NCBI GenBank assembly: GCA_004352715.1
Contig: SCFE01000023.1
Location: forward strand, 1,113,599 to 1,177,598
Length of the DNA: 64,000 bases
Direction of reading: 5' to 3'
From: Hofstenia miamia
Lineage: Eukaryota; Xenacoelomorpha; Acoela
The notes under the pieces were generated by a model, which did no database searches, was not told where the DNA came from, and worked only from the letters and a program-made list of their open reading frames with translations. Of the stretch, positions 37,908-50,505 are shown piece by piece. Position 1 is the first letter of the stretch, and every line of letters begins with the position of its first letter. The translations under genes and the position numbers were made by a program.

Positions 37908-38096
37908 TTCTGCTTCGTTTAGTTCGCAATCGTCTATTTCGTCGTTGAGCCCAACGAGACTTATCGCGGGAGCGCCTAAGTAATAGTTTTCCAGTTGTAT
38001 TGCGGGTGCGTACTCAGTCATGCTTCGTTTGCAAGAAACACTGCTTTCTTCAAGTGTACGTCGCTTTGGCGGACTGTGCCAGGAGTTAGCACTCAT
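37908..38096 (-). CDS. cpo: couch potato/RBPMS-family RNA-binding protein, exon 1 (N-terminus)
   Basis: First coding exon of a single-RRM RNA-binding protein (RBPMS / couch potato / MEC-8 family, which binds mRNAs in the nucleus and cytoplasm and acts in splicing or mRNA control). It encodes 63 residues ending ...CELNEAE. The donor GTATGT follows directly, and splicing to the next exon gives [13 protein letters not shown], the usual entry into the RRM of this family. The start is the first ATG (38096) after an in-frame TGA at 38162-38160. A second in-frame ATG at 38021 would give a 38-residue version beginning MTEYAPAIQL, and I cannot decide between them. The N-terminal segment has no domain I recognise; its second half is acidic (DEIDDCELNEAE). 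Joining to the RRM exons is inferred from splice sites and reading frame, not from transcripts. Confidence 0.85.
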
Positions 38097-38480
38097 GTTT
38101 GCGTGCAATTGTCGTCTGAGTACGTCAATTGCTTGCCCAGCGGGACAGCCAATGATGGCTCAGTGGGAACCAATATTAACCTCAACGTGGCGATAGTGAA
38201 TCATTCCCCGCAACATCATCATCGCACAACAAACGGTAGCGCATCGTAAATCATTGCTGATGATAATAAAACACTTGCGTGATTTTCCGATGAGGATACG
38301 ATAAATAGACAGTTACTATTCAGGAAATAATCGATGTCTGTATTGAAACACCTCTAACAGATCGCGGTTAGAATATTGACGATATATCCGGTCACTCGGA
38401 TATTCTTAGAAATATACCAGCCAGTCATCTCTAGTTCTTATCTACTAATAAAGCACGACTGCAATCGAGGTCGGACCTTG
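38097..38480 (-). promoter_or_regulatory. cpo 5' leader and upstream region (candidate)
   Basis: Directly upstream of the first cpo ATG. An in-frame stop at 38160-38162 shows that the reading frame does not extend further. The stretch is visibly less AT-rich than its surroundings, as a 5' UTR or promoter might be. I cannot place a TATA box, initiator or upstream splice acceptor with confidence, and more distant 5' exons are possible. Confidence 0.3.
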
Positions 38481-41400
38481 CTCAATTCTATTAACAATTG
38501 TCGGGTAAAAAAAAGTTCATAACGGAGGTTATGGATTAATATTATTGATGATAAATATGTTTATGAAATTCAACTATTGATGTAAAATCAACTCCAACAG
38601 AACATAAATAATACATAAGTTTTCACCTATATTTAAATTCTGATTAAGTCGGTAAAAAGTGAGAATTTTAGTTAGGCAAATTTTGTCAATGAGAATGCCA
38701 ATGATTGGAATTCTACAGCATATTGATTTTCAGAAAAGAAGAAACTTGACTTTGAATGCATCAAGGATCTATAAATGGTGATGAAAGAAATTCTTTAGTT
38801 TTGGAAAGAGAAACCATAGTTTTTGATAGTCTCTTCGATGACAAGCAAACAGGCTTCCGGAAATCTACAGGAAATTAAGGGCGAAGGATAAAGTAGCGGA
38901 AGGAATATTATACAAATGTCATACGTATATGCAAATTGCCTATAGTTAATACAGCTACAAGTGCTACTGCAGGGAGACGGCCAACTATGGAAGCATCCAT
39001 TATGACAGCCAAAAGGAATGGAAAACATGACGAAAATTTAAAAAGTTTTGGAAAGTTTGCTGAAAAGGATTTTAAAAAATGTTAAGATTCTGTTAATTCT
39101 ATTTTTAACAATAATTTCCCTACTGGTCTAACCACCGTCGCTGGAAAGCGGTCAAAATTCAGACACTCCACTTTCAAACCTGTGTGTTGTAAGGGCCCTA
39201 AACGAGGATAAAATTAAAGACAATCGAAATACTTGAATCAAATGAAACTTTTCCAAAAAAAATTTATTATTCATCTCGGCGTAAGAATTCTGTTGGCGTT
39301 TTCGGAAAACCACTTATAATTTATAGCAATTTACGAGTTGTAAAAGAGTTTCCTATAGTTGAAGTGATTGTGGTGCACTCCTGGAAACAAAATTATTATG
39401 GTGAACAGGTTTGCACCTGTTGGCGCAATTTGTCTATTTGACAAGCATAGCAAACGGAGATGTGACAGAATTCTTTTAAAAAATTAATGTGTTTTCCACA
39501 TTTGTCGATTATTTCTGCAGTCGGTATACACAATGCAACTACACAACACACATTTTCACAAGGCTGTATATTGGATATAAACATGGTAAAAAACACTACT
39601 GCGTATGGCAAGTTGTAAATTTGACTTTTTGTGTAGATCCTGCGAACATAGTTTGAAATTATTTTTAAAAATATTACTGTATTTGAAACCAAAAACAAAT
39701 TAAAATGAACTAGGTTTTATGGAATCAATACGTCTTATGTTCAATTCAACTTTGAATATGAAGAGTTTAAGGACCTCAGCCACTCGTTTACACCCAAACA
39801 GTGTCATTTACTGCTATTATATTAACATGAAACTACAAACGTAGGTTAATAATTAACCGTTCCAGTACTCTCATGTCATCATCTCATCATTCTACATATT
39901 CTTAAAAATATAGTTTGGGTGTTTTTTTGCATCTATGTGCATTCGAACAGTTAAGAAATCGGACGGAGATCGAGAACTACGATGTCGCTTAAGAAGGCAC
40001 CGCTTAGATTTTTCACCAGTGATATTTACATTGATAGGGGTAGCCTTGTTTTCTGTGAAATTGTAATCTATTGATTATATACAACGTATATAAAACTATA
40101 TATATATATATATATAAGAAATCGCCAAAGATATACGGCGCATGTGTGTTTACAAAACGTATTAGTAGAACTTGCAAACTTCATTTCAACCGAATGTATA
40201 GTCATATGTAATTAATAACGTTTTATAATGTATTGGAATGATGTATATCCCTTAATCAAAATCCATGGGAATTGCATTGGGAACAGGCAAATTTCTGATC
40301 ATTCGTTTAAAAAAGCTGATGCTAATATGCTATTCAATTGTAGTAACAAATAGCATAAATTTACAAATGCACCCAAATAAATCTTGACTCTACTCCAGCT
40401 ATTAGAGCGAAAATATCACAACAAACTGTAAACCTGCCGAAATTGGACAACAGGTTGATAAACACACTCAATTTCGTTACAACAATTGCGTAATAAGAAA
40501 TATTGCCTTCCTCCAAAGTTCTAACAGCGACTAGCATTTGAAAATAGTGCAGCAAATATCACATCCTTTGGAATAAAGAATACTACATGCTATAAATTTT
40601 TTAGAAATCATCATTTCATATTTAAAATTTTAAACGCAGCGAAAATGTAGGTTGAAAATACAAAATTCCAAAACAGTAGATGAATTTTGTTCGATGCCGA
40701 GCGTTTGCTAAAAACACAGTTTCAAATAATTCTTTTTTCAAGGTCTCTTATTTTCAGTCAAGAATCGATGCAAGGTAATATTTGGTGTCGGGAATATTTT
40801 TCTAAATAAAGTTAGTTTTCCCAAACATATATGATTATGTTGGGTTAGCTAAGCTGAAATCCCGTTCACGCCCAGACGATAAGACAAGCCCAGTCTTACC
40901 CCCGTCTAAATTACATGAACTGGCTAACGCATCTGAGTGCAATATTAAGCTCATTTAGAGGGTTTAAAGAAAAAGGTGCAAATTCAAAAAATAAATTTTT
41001 GGATTTACTTATTTATAACCTAACACAATACACCTTCTACAATGTTTTCTGTAGTTTATTTTAAAGCAACTTAGCGACAAATATAAAGTCATTTAGAGCA
41101 AAACGTATTACATATGAATCTTAGCTTGTTAAAAAGCATAAACAGTGCAAAGGCAATGGGTCTAGCTATTAAGATAGTGGACACCAAAAATTAAAAAAAA
41201 CTATTCTTAAATAGCTTAGGAATGATTTAGTAGAAGTACACAGCTTCCGTTATTTATTCCCAACAATAATACACGCCTAAATAGAACAAGATTATTATAT
41301 AAACAACTACAACAGTAATCAAAGTTAGAGTGGGAAGTTGAATATCATGTCAAAATTATCAGATTTACCACATGGAGTTTTATGAAAAGTAATTCACACA

Positions 41401-42490
41401 GTCATAAAGTTAAGTGCATAACATTTGCGTCAGCCCTTAGCGAAGGAGGATATCATATGGAAATGACGATATTAGTATAACTAATGCTTAAAAAAATTGC
41501 TGATTCATTCCCATACAGAATAGTAGGAAATTTCTGTTAACATTTCTCTCGTCTGATGAGACATGTAAATGAGATTTGAAATAACGTCATTCGTTGGTTT
41601 TACAACATATAAACTAGAATGAGCTATTGGCATTAACATCAAGCTCCTTAAAAATCAGAGGCCTTCAGGCCTCGAAAAACAATTTAATAGCATTGCATGC
41701 GAAAATGATTATTTTCAAAAAATAGGGGTCTAGCCCTGAGTTTAACACGGGCTCTGAGTAGTGTGTGTTTTGAACCTGAACATAGAAAATGGATTTAAAG
41801 TGGTTTCGTAATATACGCAATTTATCACGCAATATTCACAGAAGTCCTAAAGTTGATTTAAGGAGAGGGAAGTTTTGCATGCATAATTTTCTAAATTCCG
41901 TATATGCGTGAGCGGAGAACGTGACCAATGTGTTGCTTTAATGTTAATCAGGAGACAAGTAAACCATGTCGAAATGAATATTATAAATGCGCAATTTGCA
42001 ATTTAGATGAAGACGGTATACATGACATTTCGGAGGTCAGTATATCAGAAAGTTTAAATGGACGCATTTGAGATAATGGAAAATAATATATTAATCCACA
42101 GAACCAACTCATTCTATTTTGATAGACGTTAACCAGCAAATGTTAAGTCATGTACATGCATTTAGTGATTGCGCTTAACAACTCAGATTAGCACCAAGAG
42201 CTATTTGCTCTCCATTGATGAGCATCTGTCATTTTTATGTTCGTCTCGAGCAATGCAAAGATTCAAAGGCTAATCAGACGAGTGCATCGCTTGGAATAAA
42301 GTTTTGCAAAAGAGCTAACGCAGCGGCGCAGTTTGGTGGGTATGAGGCATTCTGTACATTTCAGATTTTCAACATTCGTTTATTTCGCATCAAAAATAAA
42401 ATATTTTATACAAATTTAAAACTAAATTCGCAAAATGCATTTCCGGGATTCATTTTTGCAATATTCTTACAGTTTATGAAGGAAAATATC
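38481..42490. other. Upstream non-coding region
   Basis: AT-rich, with no ORF I can link to a family. It includes a short TA run at about 40100-40116 and the palindrome GAGGCCTTCAGGCCTC at 41658-41673. Confidence 0.6.
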
Positions 42491-42628
42491 CAGACTTGTC
42501 AACGAGGCGAAATGTCCAAGCTCGGTTCGTTTAAATTTTGAGTACGTTCGCCTCGCCACATAAAATCTTTCAATGAGGCTCGTTTCAGGTCGATATGTTC
42601 TTCCAAATATTTTGCCTCTCAGAATTTT
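42491..42628 (+). mobile_element. hAT-like GCTCG-family MITE, left part
   Basis: Starts CAGACTTGTCAACGAGGC and follows the family left half to CTCTCAGAATTTTTT, then ends at a short TA run. Confidence 0.8.
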
Positions 42629-42642
42629 TTATATATATATAT

Positions 42643-42902
42643 CAGATTTGTCAGCTAGCCGTAATTTCTAATCTCGGCTCGGCTCGACTCGGCTTGCCAC
42701 AGAAAATCTTTCACTGAGGCTCGTTTCAGTTTGGTATTTTTTTTAAAAATATTGTTTTCTCCGAATTTTTTCGATTGCTCTTCATATTATCTAATAAATA
42801 TTTCAAAAATATGATTATAAAAAAGGCATATTGAATGAAAAAATAAGAAAAATCTGCATAATCAAATTAACAAGCAGAACAATAAATTTGCTTTGCTTAA
42901 AA
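42643..42902 (+). mobile_element. hAT-like GCTCG-family MITE, left two thirds
   Basis: Starts CAGATTTGTCAGCTAGCC and has the family interior (GCCACAGAAAATCTTTCA, AATAAATATTTC, ACAAGCAGAACAATAAATTT). The right terminus is missing. It directly follows the partial copy at 42491. Confidence 0.8.
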
Positions 42903-43210
42903 TGTCCGCTGTATATGTAATACTTTGAATCTATCACGTATTTGATCCAGACTTGTCAACGAGCCGAGCCGAGCCGAGCCGAGCCGAGCTTGAGCACAGT
43001 ATTTGATATACAACGAGCCTATTTTAGGCAAAGCAAGTTTATAGTTCTGCTTGTTNTTGCTTAAAATGTCCGCTGTATATGTAATACTTTGAATCTATCA
43101 CGTATTTGATCCAGACTTGTCACCGAGCCGAGCCGAGCCGAGCTTGAGCACAGTATTTGATATACAACGAGCCTATTTTAGGCAAAGCAAGTTTATAGTT
43201 TTGCTTGTTA
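42893..43210. repeat. Direct duplication across a single N (allelic overlap)
   Basis: 42893-43055 and 43057-43210 match except for the count of GAGCC pentamers (five against three) and single substitutions. The N is at 43056. Confidence 0.85.
42948..43055 (-). mobile_element. hAT-like GCTCG-family MITE, end fragment (allelic twin of 43112 copy)
   Basis: CAGACTTGTCAACGAGCC followed by an uninterrupted run of GAGCC pentamers and TTGAGCACAGTATTTGATA; cut by the N at 43056. Confidence 0.8.
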
Positions 43211-43453
43211 ATTTGATTATGGAGATTTTTCTTATTTTTGCAGTCAGTATGCTTTTCCTATAATCTTATTTAAGAAATGTTTATTAAATAATAGGAAGAG
43301 CTATGTAAAAAATTTTTGAGCACAATATTTTTAAAAAATATCGAGCTAAAACGAGCCTCGTTCAAAGATTTTATGTGGCGAGCCGAGCCGAACTTACACA
43401 AAATTTAAACGAGCCGAGCCGAGCTTGGAAATCTCGACTCGTTGACAAGTCTG
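43112..43453 (-). mobile_element. hAT-like GCTCG-family MITE, complete with 8-bp target duplication
   Basis: 342-bp copy in reverse orientation, ends CAGACTTGTCACCGAGCC and CTCGTTGACAAGTCTG. ATTTGATC flanks it on both sides (43104-43111 and 43454-43461). Together with the copies at 20978 and 45386 this fixes the ends and the 8-bp duplication of the family. Confidence 0.93.
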
Positions 43454-43461
43454 ATTTGATC

Positions 43462-45377
43462 ACAAAATTTCATCAAAACTAAGATAGCCCGATAAAAAAT
43501 CAACCATAAGCTCATGAGCTAACATTTTAGTTTTTGGCTGCAAACTACGTATGCTTTAGTACTCATGAATAGAGACTACCATTGTTTAATAATTTTTTGT
43601 TTAATGGTATGATATCCAAATTATTAAGAGGGAAAAGTCGAAATAACAATTTAAACATTTTTATTGATGATTTTCAAGAAGTAGATGATGCAAATGAAGA
43701 ATTAAGAAATGTTGCTACTCACTGAATTAGAATCACTACCAAAAGTTTCGGCTTTCTTAATGATAAATGTCTCCACTTCAATTTTCAAATAAATTTCCAA
43801 TTTTTCAAATGCCATTTTAAGATTCTTTGAAATATGGGCCACTAAGGCGTGCATTGAATTATGTGATTTCATTTAGGATTCTGTGAACGCGGAATTATTG
43901 GTCTCAATCGAATTTAGTCCATTTAAATATCCCGGTTTAGTGATCTTATGTGGTCTTACGGCATTACATCTGCCTTGCCAAAATTAGCAAAAACAATTAA
44001 TATTTTGAAACATGTCGTCTCTATAGATTTAAACATGAAATCAGTCAGAAGTTGGTCCTAGTCCCACTAAGTCCCGTCTTAGTAAATTGTAATGGGATTG
44101 GGCTGCTCCATAGAAGCCCCCCACTCATGGGGACTATATTAATAAACCTAAACGGGTTGTCTTAATCTCAATTCAAATAAATTTCTAAAAAATTTCAAAA
44201 ACTTATTTTTTTAAATGTCATCTTTCAAATCCGCATAGAATTGGAAAGTTTGGAAAATAATTTTTGGGATTTGTTCATTCGGAATTTCATAACCGACTTT
44301 CTACAGACAAATTAGCAAAATTTGCTTTTTGTTGGACATGTATGAAAAGATAACAAATGTGGATGATAAGTCTATCATAATTCAATGTTTGCTATTATAA
44401 TACCTTTAAGTAAAAAACAATGTTTTTAGACTTAAAAGGTTTTTGTAAGTAATACCTTTTCTTAGTAATCTTGCTTAGTTATGTATGTAATGGTTTCTAC
44501 ACTAGCAGAAATTGTGAATGCCGTCTGCAGCAGAAATTACTGTGAATGAAATAAATGCAAATTCTATGCACAATAAACGTCAAATTGAATCAATACTGTA
44601 TATTATAGAATTTTAAAGAGATGCGAATTATACAGATGACGCATTCGTCATACTAGCTTAATTTTTTCCCCAATTTGACAAAAATGTGTTTGCGTAAAAC
44701 ACGAAATTTTGACATAGTCATATAAATGGGTGAATGACAATCGATAAGCCAGTTAATAACCTGAATAGCAGAAAAATGTTTACCAACGTATATTCTGTAA
44801 TTTAGCTAGCCAATAAATCACATCGTCACGTTATTCTTGCAAACAAGCTTCTTTCATTTATTCCTTGGTGCATTGCTTTTACACTTATCCCTGTAAGCGA
44901 ATGTACCCGCATCAATTAATTCTGAAGGATTGTAGACATTTCGCGGTATTTTAGCTGACTATTAATTTGGTCAATTTGTTAATGGATATCATTCACAATA
45001 ATGGGGTTTTCGCATGAATATGTTAAGAAAATGCCTAAGAAGCTGCTAAGAATTTTGAAGGCTCGATCTCATCAATTATATAAGTAAGTCGAAGGCCACG
45101 CCTCCACTAGGCGGATTTTAGTGACAAAACTCAAATGAGCGTTCCAGCAAACATTCCATGGTTGGGCCAACGTTGGCAAACCGTGGGCAACATTTTCCCG
45201 AAATACATGTTGTGATTCTAGATCATTACAAATCAACATTGGGCCAATGTTTGAACCGATTTTATCAAATACATGACCAAAGATATGAATTTTAGTTGCT
45301 ATTCGTAACCCGCACTAAACCGCAATACTGCTTGGTCGCATCTGACGGATTTTCAAAATCTGTCAGAATATCCACCA
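43462..45377. other. Non-coding region
   Basis: No gene seen. The part at about 45150-45260 carries GGGCCAACGTTGGCAAACCG and GGGCCAATGTT, relatives of a CCAACGTTGG-type repeat, with no element boundaries visible. Confidence 0.5.
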
Positions 45378-45385
45378 GGTAGAAG

Positions 45386-45847
45386 CAGACTTGTCAACGA
45401 GCCGAGCTTCTACCNNNNNNNNNNNNNNNNNNNNNNNNNNNNNNNNNNNNNNNNNNNNNNNNNNNNNNNNNNNNNNNNNNNNNNNNNNNNNNNNNNNNNN
45501 NNNNNNNNNNNNNNNNNNNNNNNNNNNNNNNNNNNNNNNNNNNNNNNNNNNNNNNNNNNNNNNNNNNNNNNNNNNNNNNNNNNNNNNNNNNNNNNNNNNN
45601 NNNNNNNNNNNNNNNNNNNNNNNNNNNNNNNNNNNNNNNNNNNNNNNNNNNNNNNNNNNNNNNNNNNNNNNNNNNNNNNNNNNNNNNNNNNNNNNNNNNN
45701 NNNNNNNNNNNNNNNNNNNNNNNNNNNNNNNNNNNNNNNNNNNNNNNNNNNNNNNNNNNNNNNNNNNNNNNNNNNNNNNNNNNNNNNNNNNNNNNNNNNN
45801 NNNNNNNNNNNNNNNNNNNNNNNNNNNNNNNNNNNNNNNNNAGTCTG
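45386..45847 (-). mobile_element. hAT-like GCTCG-family MITE containing a 427-N gap
   Basis: CAGACTTGTCAACGAGCC at the left, AGTCTG at the right, N at 45415-45841 between. GGTAGAAG flanks both ends (45378-45385 and 45848-45855), so the missing sequence is the interior of one element. Confidence 0.88.
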
Positions 45848-45855
45848 GGTAGAAG

Positions 45856-48560
45856 CAAGGCCTCTAATAAACATAAATCTACTTTTCTTAAAAATTTTTA
45901 ACCTATATCAAATAATCATTTGTGTAGACAGCGTTCATTGTAGCATTTACAAAACGTGTCAAGTGATCGATTGGAGCGTGAAAGCCGCGTAACACTCATT
46001 GTTCATTGTGTGTAATACGTGATCTTACATTTATTACAACCTCTAAACACTACAACATCGCATTGCTTTAGATTTATGTGACAAATCTATATAACATGCA
46101 GTGATTCGTTTGGCTGCAGTCTAGGATCTGTTTTCCCAGTTCTTATGGCATTGCCACTCTAACATAGAATGCCCGAGGTCTTACTATTAAATTTTATCTC
46201 CACCCAAAACGCACATTGCCAGTGAAATTCACTAAAATTTCGCCAAAAGAAGGATACCAATTTGTTTAATAAGAAAGTCAAGTTCTACATTGGCTTAAAA
46301 ATTTTGAATAAGATGTTTTAAAGCATTTAATTATTGCAAAACAATAGGTTTAGTGGGGAGTTTGTTTTTTTCTATGTTTTAGTGAACTTTTACTTGAGCT
46401 GAGTCATCAATAACTTTTATGTAAAATATCGGCCTATTACTTACCCATGTTTCTAGATGAAAGTTATACAATTAATTCTGCCATTCATGCGAATTCTAAA
46501 TGTCACTTTTTGTATCAAAAGTTCAATTTGCAACAGCTAAAAAATAATAGTTCAAACAGTTTATAATAAATTGCAATTGCAACTGAAATTTTTTGGTATA
46601 TGATGCTAAAACGAACAAAAAGTTTTCACATAATTTTGTATAAGACATAAATTTCATGACGGAAGTCGCTCATTTAGTTTGCTATGCCTTAATCAAAAAC
46701 ACAAACAGCAAATTTCATTCTTATATAACGTAACACCCTAAACCAGGTTAAAATTTCTTAGCTTTTTTCATTGGATCAAACCTGATGTGATTGGTCAAGA
46801 AAATAACTCTATATGAAACTTCAAACTTATTTAATTAAAAGCCTATAGAAATTAATAACAGCTAACAAGACTTTGCAAAGATAGGTTCCTGTTATTACAC
46901 TAAATTCCATGTTTATGAACTTAATTTCCAGTAAATAATAGTAGATAATATGAACAAAAACAGAAATGAAATTTCATATTTCTGCATTGACTAGTAAGAA
47001 ATAAATATGGGAAATCGATTATTAAATTTGAAGCATTGCGTCAAGCCATGAGAAGGCATAATGGAAATAATAATCTGATTTGGTCTGTCCAAGCAGTTCT
47101 ATCTTTCATGTGAAACAAGCTAAAATAATTGTAAAAGTAATTCACATGGAAAAGTGGCATCCCATTAAATATCTCCTTAGATTATCACGTTTTGAATAAA
47201 ACGGTTTTTAAAAAAAGCGTTCCATAATTTACAAAAGGAATGATGCAAATTAAATCTCAATTCGATTACCTTCTAGGCGTCACTTGAGACGATTGCCTCC
47301 TTATGGCTTTACATGATTCACTCAGCACTTAAGTGTGCAATTTTTTTACAAAAAAGGAAAACAATTTTTTGGAAGGCTGTTGTTTTACATTATGAAATTG
47401 AAGCCATTTCTGGATAGTTTTCAAAATATAACTTTGTGAGAACTAGAAGTTTGCAATCAATTTCATAAACAGAGCGCATCAAATAAGTGTAAATTAATAT
47501 TGTTCTTAGCTGTTTATCTCAAAAGCAATAGATGATGGATTTCGTTTTAGAGACAATTGGATGGCAGGTTAGCCGTTGTTGTGAACGGAAACTTTATGCA
47601 ATAAATGTCCTGTCTATTATGCCTCTCGACATTCCGGATATATTCAAAAATAAATAACTATTCTACAAGTGCAATATTGATTCGTCTGAATTGATTACGG
47701 CCATTTGTGGAAGTCATAAGCAATACGCAGCGCATTTCAATTCGATGAAAAAGAATTTAATTGTTTGGAAATAAATACAATTTGGAAAAGAAATAAAGGC
47801 CAATTGGGCAGTAAACTGTCCCACAATACACAGAGAAGGACCTATTTACGTGGCGTGTTTTATGAGAATGACGGCAACAGAAATGATGCATTTAGTCTAC
47901 TTGTTTGTAGGATTCGTCCTGGAAGATGCAATGGCTTGGAAATGGAGGAAATTAAGATGCATTGGAAAACCATTTTTTAAATATTTATACACATATATGA
48001 ATGAATTGGCAATAATATAGACAACACGTTTTATGTGTAATTATGTAATTGCGATAACGTTAATCTTGCGCACGCCTTGTTAATTAAACATAAAATTATA
48101 ATTTGCAGCGCTTTTGGTTTGACAAAATAAAATCTATATGCTTTGAGGAGACTATAGAAACTAAATTCCTCCTCGGTCCCTAATGACTTGCAATCAAAGC
48201 CAACACATCTACAATTTCACTGTGAATTTTAGTGCACCAGGCTGAAGTTTTATTAATTACTTTCCAAATGAAATTAAAAGTTCTAAATTTGATGGGAAAT
48301 TTTATTAAATTTCTAAAAGACACAAATCGAAACCTCGGACAAATTGTTTGCAAATATTATATTAATTGGGCAATGTAAGCAAAGGAATTTTTATAGAAGA
48401 GTTCAACCCCATACACTGCACTTACTATGCGATATAATTTTTACAAATAAAGCAATGAATCCCATTTAAAAAAATATGGAGAAATTAGAAATGAAGATTT
48501 TACAAAAAGATGTCATTTCTTGGATGATCTCTCCATTTCTAATAGAATCCAGGAATTTTG
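45856..48560. other. Non-coding region
   Basis: AT-rich; I see no gene, repeat boundary or long open frame of note. Confidence 0.5.
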
Positions 48561-48566
48561 ATTTTA

Positions 48567-49590
48567 ATATATATATATATATATATATATNNNNNNNNNN
48601 NNNNNNNNNNNNNNNNNNNNNNNNNNNNNNNNNNNNNNNNNNNNNNNNNNNNNNNNNNNNNNNNNNNNNNNNNNNNNNNNNNNNNNNNNNNNNNNNNNNN
48701 NNNNNNNNNNNNNNNNNNNNNNNNNNNNNNNNNNNNNNNNNNNNNNNNNNNNNNNNNNNNNNNNNNNNNNNNNNNNNNNNNNNNNNNNNNNNNNNNNNNN
48801 NNNNNNNNNNNNNNNNNNNNNNNNNNNNNNNNNNNNNNNNNNNNNNNNNNNNNNNNNNNNNNNNNNNNNNNNNNNNNNNNNNNNNNNNNNNNNNNNNNNN
48901 NNNNNNNNNNNNNNNNNNNNNNNNNNNNNNNNNNNNNNNNNNNNNNNNNNNNNNNNNNNNNNNNNNNNNNNNNNNNNNNNNNNNNNNNNNNNNNNNNNNN
49001 NNNNNNNNNNNNNNNNNNNNNNNNNNNNNNNNNNNNNNNNNNNNNNNNNNNNNNNNNNNNNNNNNNNNNNNNNNNNNNNNNNNNNNNNNNNNNNNNNNNN
49101 NNNNNNNNNNNNNNNNNNNNNNNNNNNNNNNNNNNNNNNNNNNNNNNNNNNNNNNNNNNNNNNNNNNNNNNNNNNNNNNNNNNNNNNNNNNNNNNNNNNN
49201 NNNNNNNNNNNNNNNNNNNNNNNNNNNNNNNNNNNNNNNNNNNNNNNNNNNNNNNNNNNNNNNNNNNNNNNNNNNNNNNNNNNNNNNNNNNNNNNNNNNN
49301 NNNNNNNNNNNNNNNNNNNNNNNNNNNNNNNNNNNNNNNNNNNNNNNNNNNNNNNNNNNNNNNNNNNNNNNNNNNNNNNNNNNNNNNNNNNNNNNNNNNN
49401 NNNNNNNNNNNNNNNNNNNNNNNNNNNNNNNNNNNNNNNNNNNNNNNNNNNNNNNNNNNNNNNNNNNNNNNNNNNNNNNNNNNNNNNNNNNNNNNNNNNN
49501 NNNNNNNNNNNNNNNNNNNNNNNNNNNNNNNNNNNNNNNNNNNNNNNNNNNNNNNNNNNNNNNNNNNNNNNNNNNNNNNNNNNNNNNNNN

Positions 49591-49629
<39 letters not shown>

Positions 49630-49632
49630 GGT
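48567..49632. other. TA microsatellite with a 1000-N gap and a GT tail
   Basis: TA repeat borders N at 48591-49590; on the right it turns into GTGTGTGTG. Confidence 0.9.
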
Positions 49633-49719
49633 GTGTGGTTTAATTGTTTTAATCAAGAAATCACGAATAGCAATGTGAAGAGGTGATATTTTATAAAGAA
49701 AATTTCAGACTATTATGAC

Positions 49720-50505
49720 TAGGGCAACCAAAAGTCATAAAAAGCATATTTTTTTCTGTTAGTCTATTTTGCAGTCTGTTTTCAGAGTGGGGTGCAGTTA
49801 AATAGGAAGTTATAAAGTCATAAAAAGTCATATTTTTGTTTTTTGCAAAATACGGTAATATTTGTTGCTGCAATGTCATAAAAGTTATATTTTGGCATGT
49901 TTTTATTAAATTAAGAAAAAAACTTAAAAATTAATGCTGGATTGTGACTGCTTTAAATCATTTGAAAAACATTAAAGAAACTATATGCATTATTGTTTCA
50001 TAGATTTTGCAAGGCACACCTCTTGCAGAACTGTGCCATGCGGATTTAGGAAACATATAATATTATGAGGGTTGACAATGTAATTGCTTCAATTAAGGCT
50101 GCTATCATAAAATATCAAAGTTGAAATTCCAACAGATGAATATTTAATCGGAATTCTATGCCAAGCTAAAAAATGTTAAGCAACATCGACTGCAGTTGAG
50201 AGATGTTTCTCTATGGTGAGAAAACTCTTGGCCTATGAACAAATTTTTAATATTTGGAAATTTAAATAATGTTATTGTAATTTAGTAAAGCAGTTGCTTT
50301 AAAAAATTGATTATTGTTATGTAAGAGTTTTTTTATTTGTTTTATATCTTGCTCTCAGTAATAGAAAACGTTTAATATTGCTTAAATGGTTCATTTTGAA
50401 AAATGGATGGCCATATGTTAGGGCATATTTAACTAAATTCCGTCATATTTTGTCATAAAAATAAGGTAATATTTTGTTTTTTAAGTCATATTTCTGGTTG
50501 CCCTA
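49720..50505 (+). mobile_element. hAT element relic with perfect target duplication
   Basis: 786 bp between inverted ends TAGGGCAACCAAAAGTCAT and ATTTCTGGTTGCCCTA. The octamer ATTATGAC flanks both sides (49712-49719 and 50506-50513). GTCATAAAAAGTCATATTTT-like motifs recur near both ends. It keeps a piece of hAT transposase (50117-50269), so it is a deleted descendant of an autonomous element, not an unrelated MITE. Confidence 0.9.
50117..50269 (+). pseudogene. hAT transposase C-terminal (dimerisation) remnant
   Basis: One frame reads KVEIPTDEYLIGILCQAKKC, a stop at 50177-50179, then ATSTAVERCFSMVRKLLA and a terminal stop at 50267. The STxVERxFS signature is the hallmark of the hAT C-terminal dimerisation region. 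In intact transposases it closes a protein of several hundred residues; here about 50 codons remain. The internal stop shows it is dead. Confidence 0.8.

Noticed and set aside
44040-44160. TAGTCCCACTAAGTCCCGTCTTAGT segment as a gene or element
   Set aside because: No frame, ends or other copy in the window.
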